A stretch of 35,354 nucleotides of DNA from contig JBEGVN010000098.1 in the NCBI GenBank assembly GCA_041178325.1, positions 1 through 35,354 of the forward strand. The letters are read 5' to 3'. Shown piece by piece: positions 8,818-16,277 of this stretch. The stretch is from UBA6136 sp041178325. Lineage in GTDB: Bacteria > Pseudomonadota > Gammaproteobacteria > Methylococcales > Methylococcaceae. Every line of letters begins with the position of its first letter. Within the stretch, counting starts at the first letter, position 1. Position numbers and translations under genes: made by a program. The notes beneath the pieces are model-generated. The model did no database searches and had not been told where the DNA came from. It was given only the letters and a program-made list of their open reading frames with translations.

Positions 8818-10133
8818 GGCTGCTCCTCTGGCGATTGCATCGTACGCCGATTAATCCAGTGATGGTCCCAGCTGTTATAGAGTCCAGAAAGGAAGTTATC
8901 CCATTCGCTGATGGACCGTGACCCGGGATAGGGAATGGGCCGAATAGCATGATCGGCTGACCAGACGATTCGGATGGTCTGGTTGCCTTCGATTTGTCCG
9001 ATATTGAAAGACCGCCAAGTGTGGCGGGTCGAGGGATCTACGGTAATGATGCCTTCCGGGGCATCGAGGTTAATGCCCAAAAGGGCATGGTTGACCTCAT
9101 CGGGATCCACGGTGCCTGTGCGCTCCACGGCGCGTGCCCAGAGCAGTGTGCTGAAATAGGCAGTTTCCATGACGTCGCTGACCACTCGAGCGTCGCCATA
9201 TTTTCGGCGGAAGCGTTCGACGAATCCCTGATTGGTCGGGCGGCTGATCGATTGAAAATAGCCCCATGCGGCGTAATGCCCGTTCATATCGGCGCCAGGC
9301 AGCCCCTGAATTTCAGTCTCGGCAATAGAGAAGGAGATGATCGGAATTTGCCGCGAAGTAAGACCTGCGGTTCGGAACTCATGATAGAGGACGGGGTTGG
9401 AGTCACCGACGACTGTGCTGAGCACCACATCGGGTTGGCTGGCCTTGATCGCCGCAACCGACTCTCGAGCATCCAAACTTCCGAAGGGAAGATAGCTCTC
9501 ACCGACGACCGTGCCGCCCAGGGCGCGAATCTGGTCGCGAACGATGGCATTCACAGCATGGGGCCAGATGTAGTCGGATCCGAGAAGAAAGAAACGGGTT
9601 CCAATATTCTCATACGCCCAGTTGACGGCCGGAAGAACCTGCTGATTGGGGGCCGCCCCGGTGTAAATGATGTTTGGGGAGCGCTCTAAGCCCTCGTAGG
9701 CCATCGGATAGATCATCAGGGCGTTGTGGCGCTCAATGATTGGCCGGACACTTTTTCGGCAGGCGGAAGTCCAGCAACCGATGATGGCGCTTACCTTGTC
9801 CTTGTCGAGGAGTTGCTCGGTTTTACGCATTGCGCTCTCGGCGTGCGAACCGGTGTCCGCCACGGCCGCTTCCAAGGGTCTTCCAAGGACACCCCCGTCC
9901 TGATTAATTTCTTCGATCGCGAGGAGTTCGGCCTCAACCATCGGGCCTTCACTAACGGCCATGGGCCCCGAAAGCGCATGCAGCAGGCCGATCTTCACCG
10001 GAGTCTGCGGATGGCTATACCGCCAGCCGAAAAAGAGGGAAGTGGCCACTACTACTGCCACGGACAGCCCTGATAGTATCGGGTTTCCCCTCAGCCAGGC
10101 CCCTATGCTCGCGGGTAGGCTGGTGGACTTCAT
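8814..10133 (-). CDS. Membrane-anchored UrtA-like (urea/amide-type) substrate-binding protein
   Basis: A 439-residue protein of the Peripla_BP_5 type. An N-terminal hydrophobic segment (about 19-37), lacking a clear cleavage site, precedes the two-lobed binding domain from about residue 46. The motifs GLLHALSGPMAVSEGP, AIIGCWTSACRKSVRPI, IYTGAAPNQQVLPA and FFLLGSDYIWPHAVN closely parallel UrtA, the urea-transporter binding protein. FmdD and AmiC are relatives that bind amides, so the ligand is not certain. The uncleaved anchor and the absence of any ABC permease or ATPase argue for a sensory rather than a transport role. It lies 3 bases after the STAS gene and overlaps the receptor gene by 4 bases, so the three are co-transcribed. 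Confidence 0.9.
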   Translation of the reverse strand: MKSTSLPASIGAWLRGNPILSGLSVAVVVATSLFFGWRYSHPQTPVKIGLLHALSGPMAVSEGPMVEAELLAIEEINQDGGVLGRPLEAAVADTGSHAESAMRKTEQLLDKDKVSAIIGCWTSACRKSVRPIIERHNALMIYPMAYEGLERSPNIIYTGAAPNQQVLPAVNWAYENIGTRFFLLGSDYIWPHAVNAIVRDQIRALGGTVVGESYLPFGSLDARESVAAIKASQPDVVLSTVVGDSNPVLYHEFRTAGLTSRQIPIISFSIAETEIQGLPGADMNGHYAAWGYFQSISRPTNQGFVERFRRKYGDARVVSDVMETAYFSTLLWARAVERTGTVDPDEVNHALLGINLDAPEGIITVDPSTRHTWRSFNIGQIEGNQTIRIVWSADHAIRPIPYPGSRSISEWDNFLSGLYNSWDHHWINRRTMQSPEEQP

Positions 10134-10136
10134 CAG

Positions 10137-10463
10137 TTATAGGGCGTCTTGGACGGAGGGAACAATGACGAACAGCTTGCTGAAGCCACTGATCTCGAAA
10201 ACATCCATCAGCGTGGCATTGAGACCCGCCAGTTTCACGCGACCGCCATTGGGTTCAAGTCGTTTGGCAACCAAAAGGATCACCCGAAGGCCTGCGCTGC
10301 TGATGAAGTTGACCTGACTCAAGTCCATGACCATCTGCTTCTCACCCTTCTCAATCCATTCAAGGCACTCGGTTTCGAGGTCTTTAGCGCAGCTGGCATC
10401 AATGCGTCCGCCGAGGGTCAGGATCAGGGATGTGGATTTTTTTTCTGTATTGATTGTGAGCAT
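10137..10463 (-). CDS. STAS-domain anti-sigma-factor antagonist (RsbV/SpoIIAA-like)
   Basis: This is a single-domain STAS protein of 108 residues. It has the core motif MDLSQVNFISSAGLRVIL, in which S56 aligns with the serine that is phosphorylated in RsbV and SpoIIAA. In the family, the unphosphorylated form binds the RsbW-type kinase and releases the kinase's partner. The kinase phosphorylates the serine, and a PP2C phosphatase reverses this. All three activities are encoded in this locus. The ATG at 10463 has a weak GGA upstream. A TTG at 10484 would add seven residues and has no ribosome binding site. It sits 32 bases after the carbonic anhydrase and 3 bases before the binding-protein gene. 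Confidence 0.9.
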   Translation of the reverse strand: MLTINTEKKSTSLILTLGGRIDASCAKDLETECLEWIEKGEKQMVMDLSQVNFISSAGLRVILLVAKRLEPNGGRVKLAGLNATLMDVFEISGFSKLFVIVPSVQDAL

Positions 10464-10495
10464 GGCTGTGGTTCCGTTTTGCAATAGAGGCGACT

Positions 10496-11191
10496 TTAGT
10501 CAATGACCGGAAGGAAGGAGGTATTTTCTGGGTCTGTGGCCCAAAGGTCACCCGATTCGAGGTCAAACCACCAACCGTGAAGTTGAAGCTTCCCCTGTGC
10601 CATGCGGTCTGCGATCCATGGATAGGTTTTGAGGTTCGACAAGGACCCACGAATTGCGGCCCGCTCCGTGAGGTTTTGGTATTGGGTGAGAGTCTCTATA
10701 TCGACTTTCCCGTTGTTCTCGGGGTGCAGGGTTTTGCCCTCAGGATCGAGGAGGTATCTGGAACAGCCATCCAGCGCAACAGAGACCCAGGTCTCGATGA
10801 AGTCACTCTCCATGCCTTGCCCTGTAAGACCCGAGAGGAGGGCTTTGATGCCTCCGCAACAGGCATGTCCGAGGACGACGATGTGTTGGACCTCGAGATG
10901 ACGAACCGCATATTCAATCGCGGCGCGAGCGCCGTCGACATGGCCAGCCTGATGGTAGGGTGGCACCAGATTGGCCACGTTGCGGATGACAAAGATATCG
11001 CCCGGTTCGGCGCCTGTCAGAAGAGCAGGATCCACACGTGAATCACTACAGGCAATGAGAAGGACCTTCGGACTTTGCCCATGCTCGGTGAGATCCCTCA
11101 TCCGCTCCGGTGCAATCCGATAATAGCGGTCCTGGAATCCCTTGATTCCATTCAATAGCTGTTGAAGAACCTGATCCGAATCCGTCGACAT
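10496..11191 (-). CDS. Beta-class carbonic anhydrase
   Basis: This enzyme interconverts CO2 and bicarbonate. The 231-residue product has the beta-class zinc site: C48 in ACSDSR with the D50/R52 dyad, and H109 and C112 in GHACCGG. No signal peptide is visible, so it is probably cytoplasmic. The start is taken at ATG 11191, where the beta-class homology begins; the frame stays open to 11272 but that extension contains the palindromic upstream region and is probably not translated. It is the first gene of the minus operon with the STAS protein, binding protein and receptor, an unusual context that suggests carbonic anhydrase activity is tied to the sensory pathway (inference). Confidence 0.94.
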   Translation of the reverse strand: MSTDSDQVLQQLLNGIKGFQDRYYRIAPERMRDLTEHGQSPKVLLIACSDSRVDPALLTGAEPGDIFVIRNVANLVPPYHQAGHVDGARAAIEYAVRHLEVQHIVVLGHACCGGIKALLSGLTGQGMESDFIETWVSVALDGCSRYLLDPEGKTLHPENNGKVDIETLTQYQNLTERAAIRGSLSNLKTYPWIADRMAQGKLQLHGWWFDLESGDLWATDPENTSFLPVID

Positions 11192-11245
11192 CTTGAGGTA
11201 CCGTTGGGAAGCCGTTCGGTCGTCGTTAAAGCCACGTCTGTTATT

Positions 11246-11260
11246 GGCTTGAGTCAAGCC
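11246..11260. repeat. Perfect palindrome upstream of carbonic anhydrase, operator candidate
   Basis: GGCTTGA and TCAAGCC flank one central base, a perfect 7+1+7 palindrome. It sits 55 bases upstream of the carbonic anhydrase start and just downstream of a possible -10 box, a position suited to a dimeric repressor. A partial copy of one arm (GCTTGA) follows at 11261-11266. Confidence 0.45.
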
Positions 11261-11345
11261 GCTTGAGTGCAAAGTCTATACTATTTTGAAGCAGCTCCCC
11301 CCGAGATCGGGAGATTCCTTTCCTGTTTAAGGGTGGGTGCATGCA

Positions 11346-11377
11346 GTCCCTTCAGCGGCAGGCAGCCGAAGGGGGAC
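11346..11377. repeat. Long imperfect hairpin in the divergent control region
   Basis: GTCCCTT and AAGGGGGAC form an outer stem with a two-base bulge, and CGGC/GCCG form an inner stem around AGGCA. No T-run follows on either strand, so it is unlikely to be a simple terminator. It could be a leader RNA structure. Confidence 0.4.
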
Positions 11378-11468
11378 AATCTAGCTAGAATGGCCAGAGG
11401 CGCTATCCTTTCCCGCCCCAAAAGACAGGATTCGCCGCGCATTTGATCGCGCCGGATGTTGAGGTCCA

Positions 11469-11487
11469 AGGGGTGGCTCTAACCCCT
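11469..11487. repeat. Inverted repeat upstream of the RsbW-like gene
   Basis: AGGGGT and ACCCCT form six-base arms around a seven-base loop, 42 bases before the RsbW-like start. It may be an operator or a 5' leader hairpin. Confidence 0.35.
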
Positions 11488-11528
11488 ACTCGCGCCTGGA
11501 GCCCATGTTCACCCTATAGAGGCCTTGT

Positions 11529-11981
11529 ATGTCGCAGCCTTCGAGCCCAGATCACCGGACTCTCTTGCGCCTTCAGATGCCTGTCGAACAGGCGTGCCTG
11601 ATGCACCTTGCCATGGCCATCGAAAGCCTGGGTGAAGAAGAGGGCTGGGACCCGGCACTCAGCTTTCAGGTCGATCTTGTTCTAGAAGAGCTCGTGCAGA
11701 ACGTCATTGCCTATGGTTACCCCGATGGCCGCTCCGGTGAGGTTGTCGTCTCGATCGATTGTTTCGAGACTCAGTTGCGATTGCGGGTTGAAGATAACGG
11801 TGATGCCTTTGATCCTCTGGGGCTTCCCGTTCCGGATGTGGAGGCTTCCATCGCCGATCGAAAGATCGGCGGTTTAGGAATCCATTTCGCACGGACGCTT
11901 ACCGATGAGCAAACCTATTGCCGCATAGACGGCCGTAATTGCGTCGAACTCATTAAGCGGCTCCCTGATGCCCCCCTCTGA
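11529..11981 (+). CDS. RsbW/SpoIIAB-like anti-sigma-type serine kinase (HATPase_c_2)
   Basis: A 150-residue GHKL-fold ATPase. The N-box reads LVLEELVQNVIAYGYPDG with E54 and N58, followed by VEDNGDAFDP (G1) and KIGGLGIHFARTL (G2). In partner switching these kinases phosphorylate a STAS antagonist and hold a sigma factor or another target. The cognate STAS protein is probably the one in the divergent operon. ATG 11529 is preceded by AGAGG. The gene opens the plus operon, and its end overlaps the first CheW gene by 14 bases, tying partner switching to the chemosensory genes. No sigma factor gene is nearby, so the controlled target is unknown. Confidence 0.92.
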   Translation: MSQPSSPDHRTLLRLQMPVEQACLMHLAMAIESLGEEEGWDPALSFQVDLVLEELVQNVIAYGYPDGRSGEVVVSIDCFETQLRLRVEDNGDAFDPLGLPVPDVEASIADRKIGGLGIHFARTLTDEQTYCRIDGRNCVELIKRLPDAPL

Positions 11982-12441
11982 TAGGCAGCAGCATCTCCTG
12001 TTTCGCGTGGGCGATGAATGTTTTGCCGTCCCCTTGTTGGAGATTGAAGTCATTTTGCCGGTGCCGGATCTTGAGCCGTTGGTGCAGGCACCAGACAGCG
12101 TCGCCGGACTCCTTCGCTATCGCGGACGCCTGATTCCCGTCATTGACATCGGTATCCTGAGGGGCGTCGGGGCGATTCCGCGCCTGATCAGTACGCGTCT
12201 GGTTTTAGTTCAAAGTCCTGATGGAGAACTCTCTCGGCTGGCGTTAATGGTCGAGCATGCTCTGGAAGTGGTGGCACTGTCTCCCGTTGATCGACTCCCA
12301 GAAGCCGTTTTGGGTGAGCAAGGGCACTGGCTGCATCCGGAGGTCATGACCACGGGGTCTGTTTTTGTTCGGGCAGTGAACTGGGCCTCCTTGCTGACGT
12401 CCGAGCTAGCGGTGCTTCGCCCTGAAGTGAGCCTGAAATGA
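11968..12441 (+). CDS. CheW-like coupling protein (WspB position)
   Basis: A 157-residue single-domain CheW protein. It begins HLLFRVGDECFAVPLLEIEVILPVP and includes GLLRYRGRLIPVIDI, the hallmark CheW core. It links the receptor to the CheA kinase at the membrane. It occupies the place of WspB in the Wsp gene order (receptor, CheW, CheR, CheW, CheA, CheB, regulator), except that the receptor gene is in the divergent operon here. It overlaps the upstream kinase gene by 14 bases and the downstream methyltransferase gene by 4 bases. Confidence 0.92.
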   Translation: MPPSDRQQHLLFRVGDECFAVPLLEIEVILPVPDLEPLVQAPDSVAGLLRYRGRLIPVIDIGILRGVGAIPRLISTRLVLVQSPDGELSRLALMVEHALEVVALSPVDRLPEAVLGEQGHWLHPEVMTTGSVFVRAVNWASLLTSELAVLRPEVSLK

Positions 12442-13307
12442 ATTCGCTTTCTGAGATCAGGCGCTGGCTGGAGGAAACCTACGGATTGAACCTCGAGGTT
12501 ATCGGGGCCGATGCCTTGGAGCGGAATGTCAGTCGTCGCATCAGGGCGCGCAACCTCAAGGGCATCGCAGAATACGTGAGATGTTGGCGGGGTGATCCAG
12601 AGGAGAGAGATATCCTGCTTCAGGAAATGCTGGTTGGTGAAACCTGGTTTTTTCGGGAGCCTCCGGCTTTTGAGGTGCTCAAGCAATGGCTTATGGCGCG
12701 GATGCCTCGGTGGGTATCAGGTCCACCACTGAGAATCCTGGTTCTGCCCTGTGCTTCGGGTGAGGAGGCCTGGTCGGTTGCTGCTGTCGTTCATGCCCTT
12801 GGGATCCCAAAGGATCAAGTCGAGATAGAAGCGATGGATGTGAATGCCTCGGCCTTGGCGCGAGCCAGAGAGGGGCTTTACCCGGCCCGTAAAGCGAAGG
12901 ATCGAATTCCTTTGGCTCCTCTGGGCTCCTGCGCCGGGGACATGATTACCGTGGATCCTGCACTTCGCCCGATGGTGCGTTTTGAGAGGGTCAATGCGAT
13001 GGATCGCGAGCTCTTTCTGTCGCGGGGGGGCTACGATGTGATTTTCTGCAGGAACCTTCTCATTTATATGGGGGCTTCTGCTCGGCTTCGGGTGTGCGAA
13101 ACGCTGTCCTCCTGCTTGTCCGTCGAAGGTCTTTTGTTCCTCGGGCATGCGGAGCAGCCGCCGCCTGATCAAGGATGGCAGCGACTGCGCGTGAGTGGGG
13201 CATTTGCCTGGCATCGGTCGACGCCAGCCGCGATGCGAGGTGATGGCAGGGAGAAAGGTCATACCCAAGCGGCGCAATTATTCCGTGACGGTTCGTCGGG
13301 GGGGTGA
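12438..13307 (+). CDS. CheR-type receptor methyltransferase (WspC position)
   Basis: This 289-residue protein uses S-adenosylmethionine to methylate glutamates of the receptor for adaptation. The N-terminal helical CheR subdomain includes EMLVGETWFFREPPAFE. The catalytic Rossmann part has LVLPCASGEEAWSVAAV (cofactor loop) and YDVIFCRNLLIYM. Pseudomonas WspC is longer and has C-terminal TPR repeats; this protein stops soon after the catalytic domain and has a short polar tail instead. It starts inside the end of the CheW gene (4-base overlap) and ends one base before the second CheW gene. Confidence 0.92.
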   Translation: MNSLSEIRRWLEETYGLNLEVIGADALERNVSRRIRARNLKGIAEYVRCWRGDPEERDILLQEMLVGETWFFREPPAFEVLKQWLMARMPRWVSGPPLRILVLPCASGEEAWSVAAVVHALGIPKDQVEIEAMDVNASALARAREGLYPARKAKDRIPLAPLGSCAGDMITVDPALRPMVRFERVNAMDRELFLSRGGYDVIFCRNLLIYMGASARLRVCETLSSCLSVEGLLFLGHAEQPPPDQGWQRLRVSGAFAWHRSTPAAMRGDGREKGHTQAAQLFRDGSSGG

Positions 13308-13308
13308 A

Positions 13309-13995
13309 GTGACGGGCGACACGCATCTCTGGGAGCAGAATCCGCAAGCCGAGTGCTGGAAATCGATGGGGACGTTTGGCGATCGCACGTGTCCCCGACT
13401 TTCCGAGGAGATCCACTGCCGCAATTGCGAGGTCTATCGCGCAGGTGGCCGAAATCTTCTGGATCGTCCCCAACCCGACGCCTATCGCGAAGAATTAACG
13501 CGCCAGTTGGCGGAACCGGAGGAACTTGCGGAAGAAAAACCCTTGGAGTTGGTTCTTTTTCGGATTGGTGGGGCTTGGCTTGCGCTTCCCTCGCGTTGCT
13601 TTGCTCGGACCCTGCCCATTCTGCCCGTCGTCCCGATGCCAGGACGGAGCAACGCGGTGTTTCTGGGCATGGTCAATGCTCATGGAGATATTCGCCTGTG
13701 TGCCTCGCTGGTCCCCCTTATTGGCACTGAAACGGATCGTCCGGTAATTGATGTTTCGGCACGGGTCTTTCCACGCATGCTGGAAATCAGTCTCAATGGG
13801 AATCTTTGGGTTTTTGTTTCGGATGAAGTGGTCGGGTCGATCGAGTGTGAGCAGAAAAACCTTGAGGCTCTGCCGGCGAACCTTGCCATTGCCAGTGACG
13901 GATTGGTCACTGGCTTGTTCGAGTGGTTTGGCCTCAGGGTCGCCTTGCTGGCTCATGAACGTTTGTTTGCACTGCTTGAGGAGGCCTTGGCGTGA
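13309..13995 (+). CDS. CheW-like protein with N-terminal cysteine motif (WspD position)
   Basis: A 228-residue CheW-type adaptor. Before the CheW domain (from about residue 80) there is an N-terminal segment with ECWKSMG, DRTCPRLSEEIHCRNCEVY and LLDRPQPDAYREEL, which resembles WspD. Its Cys/His pattern could bind a metal or sense redox (inference). The GTG at 13309 is chosen because it comes one base after the CheR stop, has a G-rich ribosome binding site, and gives a length close to WspD; an in-frame start at 13195 would overlap CheR heavily. Its stop overlaps the CheA start by 4 bases. Confidence 0.9.
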   Translation: MTGDTHLWEQNPQAECWKSMGTFGDRTCPRLSEEIHCRNCEVYRAGGRNLLDRPQPDAYREELTRQLAEPEELAEEKPLELVLFRIGGAWLALPSRCFARTLPILPVVPMPGRSNAVFLGMVNAHGDIRLCASLVPLIGTETDRPVIDVSARVFPRMLEISLNGNLWVFVSDEVVGSIECEQKNLEALPANLAIASDGLVTGLFEWFGLRVALLAHERLFALLEEALA

Positions 13996-16277
13996 CGATG
14001 CTGGATCCTTTCCTCCTTGGGCTATTTCGCGAGGAATTGACGGCTCACAGTGCGGTCCTGACCGATGGTCTTCTCGCCTTGGAGCGCAATGGGGGTCGCC
14101 TCTCACCCCAGTCGACTGAACCCTTGATGCGGGCCGCGCACTCTTTGAAAGGGGCGGCGCGCGTCGTGGATTTGGGAGAAGTGTCACGTGTTGCCCACCG
14201 CATGGAGGATGTGTTTGTCGCCATGGGGGAGGGGAGACTGGAGGTCAGCCCGGACCTGGTCGATCAATTGCTTGGGGCCCTCGATTGGATGGTTTCCATC
14301 GGAGATGTCCCTGATGGTGAGATGGAGACATGGGTGACGGCGCATGCCGGGGATGCGGATGCATGGGCTTCGCGTCTTGCGGGTTGGCTACCTGCGGAAA
14401 CCGTCGTTGAGCTCCCCTTGCAGGCGGCGGGGACAGAATCCCCTCTCTTTCTTCAGGACAAGGAAGAAGATCCCCCCCGAATCGGAACCCCAGAAGAGGG
14501 AGATATTCAGCCAGACTCCCAGACCCAGGGTCCGGAGCGTGTGGGGTCGGAGCGGGGGCACGATTCCGAGGCCAGCATCCGCATTTCGGCCGAGAACCTC
14601 AGTCAGATGCTCGCCCATTCAGCGGATCTTCTACTCGAAGCCCGCCGGTTGGATGCCTTAGCAAGGAATGCGCGGTTCACCACGCGTCGAGTCCGGGCGA
14701 TTGCGGCTTCCCGAGTCGTCATGATGGACTCCGAGGGCTCCCTTGGGGCCAGAGAGCAGCTCGCTGAGCTCGGCCATCTTTTGGAGTCCGACGATGAGCA
14801 TCTGATCCAACTGTCGAGTCGATTGAACTTTCTTTCAGAGCGCCTTCATGCGCTGGTGCTGAGAGGCCGGCTGAGGCCTTTCTCCGAGGGCGTTCAAGGA
14901 TTTCCTCGTTTGATTCGTGATTTGGCGCGGGATCTTGGTAAGTCCGTCGATTTTTCCATTCTGGGCGGTGCGACCCTGATCGACCGTGACATTCTAAGCC
15001 GGCTTGATGCGCCGCTGAATCACCTTTTGAGGAATGCCGTTGATCATGGTATCGAAACCCCGGAAATTCGTGAGCGCTTCGGCAAGTCAGCGACGGGCAA
15101 GTTAACCTTGGAGGCGCGCCATCTGAATGGACGTCTTCTCATTACCCTCGCAGATGACGGGGGAGGCATTGATCGGGAGCGGCTCCGTGAAAAAATCGTC
15201 CAGCGAGGCCTTGTAAATCCTGAAATGTCGGGTCGCCTTACCGAACAGGAGTTGTTTGCTTTTCTCTTCCTGCCGGGACTGACCACGCGGGAAGCGGTGA
15301 GCGAAATTTCTGGTAGAGGCGTTGGCCTTGACGTGGTTCAGACCATGATTCATGGCTGCGGGGGTTCCATTCGGGTGTTTTCCGAGCCGCATCTTGGAAC
15401 GCGCTTCGAATGTCAGTTGCCCATAACGCGCTCCGTGGTGCGATGTCTTGGGATTGAGGTGGACGGTCATGCCTACGCCTTTCCCTTGTCTCGGATCCAC
15501 CGGGCTGAACGCATCGCGACAAGTCGGGTGGAAACCATGGAGTCCATGCGGTTCTTTGAGCACGGCGATGGTCTTGTGGCCCTTTTTTCCGCGCGTTCGC
15601 TGATGGGGCTTGAGAGAGTTGAAGACCCCAGCAAGGATTTGGCGTTGGTTCTGTTTGAGTTTGAGGGTCGCCGATACGCGCTTGAAGTGGACCGTTTGGT
15701 TGGGGAGATGGATCTTGTGGTGCGGCCACTCGATCCGCGGCTGGGTAAGGTCGCTCATTTCAGTACGGTCTCGATCGACAGTGAGGGACGGCCGATTCTG
15801 ATCGCCGATGTGGATGATCTCATTCGTACCTTTGATCGGCTGGCGGGCAAGGGGCTGGGAGGAAGCTTGCTGCAGCCAGCTGAAAAAAGTGCCGGAGGCC
15901 AGCGTATCTTGGTTGTTGATGATTCCCTGACAGTCCGTGAGGTCGAACGCAAGCTGCTTCAGGATGCAGGTTATCCGGTTGAAACGGCCGTGGATGGAGT
16001 GGATGGCTGGAATCAGCTGGCGAAAGGTCGGTTCGCCTTGGTGGTCACCGATGTGGACATGCCCAGAATGAATGGCATAGAACTGGTGACACGGATCAAG
16101 GCCGATGAGCGGTTCTGTCACCTCCCGATTGTCATTGTTTCCTATAAGGATCGCCAGGAGGATCGTCAGATGGGGCTGAAGGCCGGGGCCAATTTTTATC
16201 TGACCAAAGGAAGCGTCCACGATAAGGGCCTTTTGGAGGCGGTTCGCGATCTGATTGGTTCACCGGAGGGCGCTTGA
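13992..16277 (+). CDS. Hybrid chemotaxis histidine kinase CheA with receiver domain (WspE-like)
   Basis: A 761-residue CheA. Hpt domain (about 1-110) with phosphorylatable H50 in RAAHSLKGAARVVDL; a linker (about 150-190); dimerisation and GHKL kinase regions with LLRNAVDHGIETPEIRERFG, ADDGGGID and GRGVGLDVVQTM; a CheW-like domain (about 485-625); and an intact C-terminal receiver with D643/D644, phospho-acceptor D687 in VVTDVDMPRMNG, and a lysine in YLTKGS. It is the central kinase of the pathway and should phosphorylate the downstream receiver-phosphatase. Length and layout match WspE. The GTG start overlaps the CheW stop, with GAGGAGG upstream. It overlaps cheB by 4 bases. Confidence 0.95.
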   Translation: MTMLDPFLLGLFREELTAHSAVLTDGLLALERNGGRLSPQSTEPLMRAAHSLKGAARVVDLGEVSRVAHRMEDVFVAMGEGRLEVSPDLVDQLLGALDWMVSIGDVPDGEMETWVTAHAGDADAWASRLAGWLPAETVVELPLQAAGTESPLFLQDKEEDPPRIGTPEEGDIQPDSQTQGPERVGSERGHDSEASIRISAENLSQMLAHSADLLLEARRLDALARNARFTTRRVRAIAASRVVMMDSEGSLGAREQLAELGHLLESDDEHLIQLSSRLNFLSERLHALVLRGRLRPFSEGVQGFPRLIRDLARDLGKSVDFSILGGATLIDRDILSRLDAPLNHLLRNAVDHGIETPEIRERFGKSATGKLTLEARHLNGRLLITLADDGGGIDRERLREKIVQRGLVNPEMSGRLTEQELFAFLFLPGLTTREAVSEISGRGVGLDVVQTMIHGCGGSIRVFSEPHLGTRFECQLPITRSVVRCLGIEVDGHAYAFPLSRIHRAERIATSRVETMESMRFFEHGDGLVALFSARSLMGLERVEDPSKDLALVLFEFEGRRYALEVDRLVGEMDLVVRPLDPRLGKVAHFSTVSIDSEGRPILIADVDDLIRTFDRLAGKGLGGSLLQPAEKSAGGQRILVVDDSLTVREVERKLLQDAGYPVETAVDGVDGWNQLAKGRFALVVTDVDMPRMNGIELVTRIKADERFCHLPIVIVSYKDRQEDRQMGLKAGANFYLTKGSVHDKGLLEAVRDLIGSPEGA

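Larger units (their letters stand above)
11192..11528. promoter_or_regulatory. Divergent control region between the two signalling operons
   Basis: This 337-base gap lies between the carbonic anhydrase and the RsbW-like gene and holds no gene I can support. It contains three clear inverted repeats, listed separately, and a minus-strand TATAGA at 11275-11280 that could be a -10 box. No convincing -35 box, sigma-54 site or other promoter could be identified by eye for either direction. Confidence 0.6.

Noticed and set aside
8994..9689. Open frame of 231 codons on the plus strand, opposite the UrtA-like gene
   Set aside because: Antisense to a clear binding-protein gene with no recognisable domain.
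11515..11520. TATAGA just before the RsbW-like gene as a -10 box
   Set aside because: It overlaps the ribosome binding site (AGAGG) and would leave almost no leader; no -35 box is at the right distance.
15102..16220. Open frame of 372 codons on the minus strand, opposite CheA
   Set aside because: It is antisense to the CheA catalytic, CheW and receiver domains, which are intact on the plus strand. Its composition is that of a shadow frame, with no family features.
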